Shown piece after piece: positions 60,589-64,000 of a DNA stretch of 64,000 bases (positions are counted from its first letter, which is position 1; each line of letters begins with the position of its first letter). A program made the position numbers and the translations under genes. Below the pieces are notes generated by a model that searched no databases, was not told where the DNA came from, and saw nothing but the letters and a program-made list of their open reading frames with translations. The DNA lies in the NCBI RefSeq assembly GCF_024205705.1, contig NZ_CP073115.1, positions 496,001-560,000 of the forward strand, read 5' to 3'. The DNA comes from Neisseria subflava. Lineage in GTDB: Bacteria; Pseudomonadota; Gammaproteobacteria; Burkholderiales; Neisseriaceae.

Positions 60589-61275
60589 TTAACGTTTATC
60601 CAGTTTGCGCGCCAATCTGTTGCCGATACCTTGAATCAGGATAACGAGTAAAACCAGGATGGCAACGATGAAGATGATGACTTCCATTTGATAGCGGTAG
60701 TAGCCGTAACGGATAGCAAGGTCGCCCAAACCGCCGCCGCCAATCATACCTGCCGCCGCGCTGTACGACAAAAGGCCAATAGCCAGTACGGTAATGCTGG
60801 AAACCATACCTGCGCGCGCTTCATTCAAAAGCACTTTGCAGATGATGCTCATGGGTGAGGCACCCATTGCGGAGGCCGCTTCAATTACGCCTCTGGGTAC
60901 TTCGCGCAGGTTTTGCTCGACCAGACGGGCAAAATAGAACAGGCCGGATACGCTCAATACCAATGAGGCGGCAACCGGGCCGATGGTCGTACCGATGATG
61001 GCGCGTGTAACAGGAATCATGGCAATCATCAGGATGACGAAAGGGAACGCACGCATCAGGTTGACCAGATTGTCCAAAAACAAATTCAGCTGTTTGTTGT
61101 AGTGCAACTGATGACTTGACGTCACAAACAGCAATACGCCCAAAATCGTACCGAAAATAACGGCGAAAGTAGTCGATAGGCCGACCATAATAAAGGTTTC
61201 GCCCAAGGCTTGGATAATTTCGCCCTTCATGCTGACGATGGTCGCAACAGCACTTTCAAATGTTAAATCTGCCAT
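60589..61275 (-). CDS. metI: MetI, methionine ABC transporter permease
   Basis: 228 residues with five helices and the permease EAA loop EVPRGVIEAASAMGASPMSI. TFIMVGLSTTFAVIFGTILG and SITVLAIGLLSYSAAAGMIGG, GLGDLAIRYGYYRYQ are typical. It starts one base after metN. Confidence 0.94.
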   Translation of the reverse strand: MADLTFESAVATIVSMKGEIIQALGETFIMVGLSTTFAVIFGTILGVLLFVTSSHQLHYNKQLNLFLDNLVNLMRAFPFVILMIAMIPVTRAIIGTTIGPVAASLVLSVSGLFYFARLVEQNLREVPRGVIEAASAMGASPMSIICKVLLNEARAGMVSSITVLAIGLLSYSAAAGMIGGGGLGDLAIRYGYYRYQMEVIIFIVAILVLLVILIQGIGNRLARKLDKR

Positions 61276-61276
61276 A

Positions 61277-62014
61277 TTAGTCCTCTCGAATCAGCTCTTG
61301 CCCGATTTCGGATTGGGCATGGATTTGGTTGCCGTGTACTTCAACGATTTCCAGCAGACGGCCTTTGTCCAAGAGGGCGGCGCGGTCGCACAGGCGGCGG
61401 ATAACGCTCATTTCATGGGTAACGATGACGATGGTTACGTTGAAACGTCGGTTGATGTCTTCCAAACACTTCAAAACGCTGCGCGTAGTGGCAGGATCGA
61501 GGGCGGAAGTGGGTTCGTCGGCGAGGATGACTTGAGGTTTCGGCGCCAGCGCACGGGCAATGCCGACACGTTGTTTTTGACCGCCAGAAAGTTGGGACGG
61601 GTAATGGTTGGCACGGTCTTGCAAATCGACGATTTCCAAACATTCTTCAACACGCGCTTGGATTTTTTTAGACGGCCATTTGGCAATTTCTAAAGGAAAG
61701 GCGACGTTTTCGGCAACGGTACGGTTGCTTAATAGGTTGAACTGTTGGAATACCATGCCGATGTTTTGTCTGGCGTGGCGCAGTTGCGTGGCGTTGAGCG
61801 CGGTCAGTTCTTGGCCGCACACGCTGACGGTACCTGTATCCGGACGTTCCAATAAATTAATCAGGCGCAGCAGGGTAGATTTGCCTGCGCCGGAATAGCC
61901 CATCAGGCCGAAGATTTCTCCCTGTTTGATTTCGAGGCTGGTCGGCTCGACGGCGACAAAGTCTTTGTTGTCGCGTGTTTGATAGTGTTTGGAGACGTGA
62001 TCCAGAATAATCAT
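61277..62014 (-). CDS. metN: MetN, methionine ABC transporter ATPase lacking the C-terminal NIL domain
   Basis: 245 residues: Walker A GYSGAGKST, signature LSGGQKQRVGIARALA, Walker B VILADEPTSALD, H loop VTHEMSVIRRL. E. coli MetN has about 343 residues, the last 100 forming the methionine-sensing NIL/C2 domain that gives transinhibition. That domain is absent here, as in other Neisseria, so uptake is not expected to be shut off by internal methionine through this route. It overlaps the CBS-domain gene by four bases. Confidence 0.94.
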   Translation of the reverse strand: MIILDHVSKHYQTRDNKDFVAVEPTSLEIKQGEIFGLMGYSGAGKSTLLRLINLLERPDTGTVSVCGQELTALNATQLRHARQNIGMVFQQFNLLSNRTVAENVAFPLEIAKWPSKKIQARVEECLEIVDLQDRANHYPSQLSGGQKQRVGIARALAPKPQVILADEPTSALDPATTRSVLKCLEDINRRFNVTIVIVTHEMSVIRRLCDRAALLDKGRLLEIVEVHGNQIHAQSEIGQELIRED

Positions 62015-62853
62015 GGTTTATCCGTGTTTTCTTTAATTCGTGTGGCCATCAGGGTGTGCAGACGGCGGTTGTCGGCGCGTGCGACGGTAAATTGCAGGCT
62101 GCCGATGATGACTTTTTCGCCGCGCACGGGCAGATGTCCCAACTCTTGAATGACCAGGCCGCCGATGGTATCGGCTTCTTCGCTGCTGTATTCCGTACCG
62201 AAAAAGGCGTTGATGTCTTCGATTTCGGTTGCGGCGTGGATGCGCCAGCGTTCGGAAGAAACGGCGTGGATATTGTCGGCACTGTCGTCTTCGTCAAACT
62301 CGTCTTCGATGTCGCCGACGATTTGCTCGATGATGTCTTCAAAGGTTACCAGGCCGGATGTGCCGCCGTATTCGTCAATGACAATCGCCATGTGGTTGCG
62401 TTGTTCGCGGAATTCTTTTAAAAGGGAGGCCAGTGATTTGCCTTCGGGGACGAAAACGGCAGGGCGCAAGACGGATTTCAGGTGGAACTGCTCGGGGTTA
62501 AACATATATTTGAGCAGGTCTTTGGCGTGCAAAATGCCCAAAACTTCGTCTTTGTCTTCGCCGATGACGGGGAAACGCGAATGGGCGGTTTCGATGACGT
62601 AGGCCGTGATGCGCTCGATGCTGTCGTTTTCTTTCAATACGTTCATGCGGCTGCGCGTAATCATGGCATCGCGCACTTCCAGCTCGGCAAAGTCCAATAC
62701 TTTTTCCAGCCGGGTCAGTGTGTCGGCGTCAAAAACTTCCTGCTCGTGCGCTTGGCGCAGCAGGGTCAATACGTCTTCGGCGGAGTCGGGCTCGCCGGCA
62801 AGTCGGGAGATTAGGCGTTCGAAAAACTTGGGTTTCGACTGCGTACCGTCCAT
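62011..62853 (-). CDS. corC: CorC/HlyC-type CBS-domain transporter-associated protein
   Basis: 280 residues without membrane helices: a CBS pair (VRDAMITRSRMNVLKENDSI, HSRFPVIGEDKDEVLGILHA, HMAIVIDEYGGTSGLVTFED) followed by the CorC_HlyC domain (EEADTIGGLVIQELGHLPVR, ITIGSLQFTVAR-like VIIGSLQFTVARAD). Related to Mg/Co efflux and, through YbeX, to ribosome maturation; the adjacency to ybeY supports the latter. Confidence 0.9.
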   Translation of the reverse strand: MDGTQSKPKFFERLISRLAGEPDSAEDVLTLLRQAHEQEVFDADTLTRLEKVLDFAELEVRDAMITRSRMNVLKENDSIERITAYVIETAHSRFPVIGEDKDEVLGILHAKDLLKYMFNPEQFHLKSVLRPAVFVPEGKSLASLLKEFREQRNHMAIVIDEYGGTSGLVTFEDIIEQIVGDIEDEFDEDDSADNIHAVSSERWRIHAATEIEDINAFFGTEYSSEEADTIGGLVIQELGHLPVRGEKVIIGSLQFTVARADNRRLHTLMATRIKENTDKP

Positions 62854-62854
62854 T

Positions 62855-63370
62855 TTAATATTCGTCCTCTTGGTAGGGGTTGGGGAAACCTGCCGCCAGC
62901 ATCAGGCGGATTTCTTCGGCTTCCATTATTTCGGCTTCATCGTCTTCGATGTGGTCGTAGCCCATCAGGTGTAAAGTACCGTGTATGGTCAGGTGGGCAA
63001 AATGCTGCTCGGGTGTTTTGCCTTGTTCGGCGGCTTCTTTTAAAACCACTTGCGGGCAAATTACCAAATCGCCATACAGGCCGTCTGAAAACTGGTCGGG
63101 CAGGATTTCGCCTTCGTTGAGCGCGAAACTCAATACATTGGTGGCGTAATCTTTGCCGCGGTAGTCGCGGTTGTAGGCGCGGGCTTCTTCTTCGTCCAGA
63201 AGAATCAGGCTGATGTCGGCGCGGCGGTATTCGTTTTTCAAGGCAGACCACGCCCAGCGGTAGAAGTCGTTCTCTGAAGGAAGGTTGGCGGCGGAAGAAG
63301 CGTTTTCAAAGTTCAGATGAAAACGTTGCCGCTGTAAGGATAAAAAAGGATATTGTTTGGCGCGTTTCAT
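62855..63370 (-). CDS. ybeY: YbeY, endoribonuclease of rRNA maturation
   Basis: 171 residues with the zinc-binding H3 motif THGTLHLMGYDH and the upstream LDEEEARAYNRDYRGKDYAT / NVLSFALNEGE region. It processes the 16S rRNA 3' end and takes part in ribosome quality control. It is the first gene of the ybeY-corC-metNI-metQ block, one base before corC. A DUS lies in the coding sequence. Confidence 0.94.
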   Translation of the reverse strand: MKRAKQYPFLSLQRQRFHLNFENASSAANLPSENDFYRWAWSALKNEYRRADISLILLDEEEARAYNRDYRGKDYATNVLSFALNEGEILPDQFSDGLYGDLVICPQVVLKEAAEQGKTPEQHFAHLTIHGTLHLMGYDHIEDDEAEIMEAEEIRLMLAAGFPNPYQEDEY

Positions 63371-63420
63371 GTTGTCCGGAAAATTTGGTTTTTAGGTGTA
63401 AATATAACATATTCACCCCC

Positions 63421-63432
63421 ATGCCGTCTGAA
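63421..63432 (+). repeat. AT-type DNA uptake sequence
   Basis: ATGCCGTCTGAA, the 12-mer dominant in N. meningitidis and N. gonorrhoeae, here in the gap between ybeY and hemC. Confidence 0.8.
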
Positions 63433-63488
63433 AAACCGCCCAAAATATGATAGACTTCATGCCGTTTTCCATCTTTCAGGCAACCATT

Positions 63489-64000
63489 ATGAACCCGAAA
63501 AAACTCGTTATCGCCAGTCGCGAAAGCCTGCTTGCCATGTGGCAGGCAAAACACATCCAAGGCCGTCTGAAAGCCCTGTATCCCGATTGCGAGGTCGAGA
63601 TTTTGGGCATGACCACGCGCGGCGACCAGATTTTGGACAGAACTTTGTCAAAGGTCGGCGGTAAAGGCTTGTTTGTCAAAGAGTTGGAACAGGCTTTGTA
63701 TGACGGCCGGGCTGATTTGGCCGTGCATTCGATTAAAGACGTACCGATGGATTTGCCTGAAGGTTTCGCGCTTGCAGCTATCGGCGAACGCGCCAATCCG
63801 TTTGACGCGTTTGTGTCCAACCAATACGCGCGTTTGGAAGAAATGCCCAAAGGCGCCGTCGTCGGCACATCCAGCCTGCGCCGTGAAGCCCAGTTGCGTG
63901 CGCGCTATCCGCATTTGGTTATCAAACCTTTGCGCGGCAATGTGCAAACCCGTTTGTCCAAACTTGATAATGGCGAATACGACGCGATTATCTTGGCCGC
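63489..64000 (+). CDS. hemC: Porphobilinogen deaminase, N-terminal part (3' end outside window)
   Basis: The first 170 or so residues of hydroxymethylbilane synthase: MNPKKLVIASRESLLAMWQA, LGMTTRGDQILDRTLSKVGG, KGLFVKELEQALYDGRADLA, VHSIKDVPMDLPEGF (catalytic Asp), VGTSSLRREAQLRARYP and PLRGNVQTRLSKLD. It polymerises four porphobilinogens in haem synthesis. The cofactor-binding Cys lies beyond the window. Confidence 0.95.
   Translation, partial: MNPKKLVIASRESLLAMWQAKHIQGRLKALYPDCEVEILGMTTRGDQILDRTLSKVGGKGLFVKELEQALYDGRADLAVHSIKDVPMDLPEGFALAAIGERANPFDAFVSNQYARLEEMPKGAVVGTSSLRREAQLRARYPHLVIKPLRGNVQTRLSKLDNGEYDAIILA

Noticed and set aside
1..64000. CRISPR arrays, tRNA or rRNA genes, and Correia (NEMIS) or dRS3 repeats.
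   Set aside because: None was recognised on either strand by eye. Absence of Correia and dRS3 elements is consistent with a commensal lineage but was not tested by search.

Overview
The window is a chromosomal segment of a commensal Neisseria. The 12-mer AGGCCGTCTGAA (the AG variant of the DNA uptake sequence, DUS) recurs throughout, often as inverted pairs that serve as transcription terminators. It also carries typical Neisseria genes: rmpM, porB, tspA/fimV, misR/misS, pglL, and metN without its C-terminal sensor domain. The AG-DUS together with a complete nitrous oxide reductase cluster points to the N. subflava / N. flavescens / N. mucosa side of the genus rather than N. meningitidis or N. 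gonorrhoeae. This is an inference; no species marker was searched.

Layout. 1-2262: end of dapE, a methylguanine-DNA methyltransferase and argF. 2345-3562: an IS5-family (IS1106-like) element inserted inside a DUS. 3584-5799: a TraB-type lipoprotein, a DUF1289 protein, an AT-rich membrane ORF and a DUF202 protein flanked by the AGGTCGTCTGAA DUS dialect. About 5962-13430: an Nf-type (MDA-like) filamentous prophage with rep, ssDNA-binding protein, coat proteins, TspB-like adsorption protein, DUF2523 protein and Zot, ending in an IS110/Piv-type recombinase preceded by a structured non-coding region that looks like a bridge RNA. 13540-23102: hemN, fnr, cysB (frame-broken), rmpM, greA, a PepSY protein and rpsP-rimM-trmD-rplS. 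23178-30106: a broken Pat-like acetyltransferase, misS-misR, pglL and a DUF2069 gene. 30325-38264: histidine biosynthesis (hisC, B, H, A, F, I, E), hinT and tatABC, with a 77-bp MITE-like repeat after hisA. 38822-44280: gluconate permease and kinase, dtd, two peptidyl-prolyl isomerases, bolA, yciI and yciB. 44586-49055: tspA, truA and porB. 49472-58887: nosR-nosZ-nosD-nosF-nosY-nosL-nosX. 58970-59100: a candidate minus-strand sRNA. 59483-63370: metQ-metI-metN-corC-ybeY on the minus strand. 63489-end: start of hemC.

How it fits together. FNR, oxygen-independent HemN and the nos cluster form an anaerobic/denitrification theme. The nosR promoter carries a perfect FNR box centred about 41.5 bp before the predicted start, and a related palindrome lies between hemN and fnr. 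The nos genes give a complete route for N2O respiration: maturation factors, the Tat-exported enzyme and its NosR/NosX electron path.

Caution. Four genes (rep, cysB, the Pat-like gene, tatA) are each out of frame by exactly one missing base in or beside a short homopolymer. This may reflect base-calling deletions rather than biology. All coordinates were read by eye and ncRNA ends are approximate.
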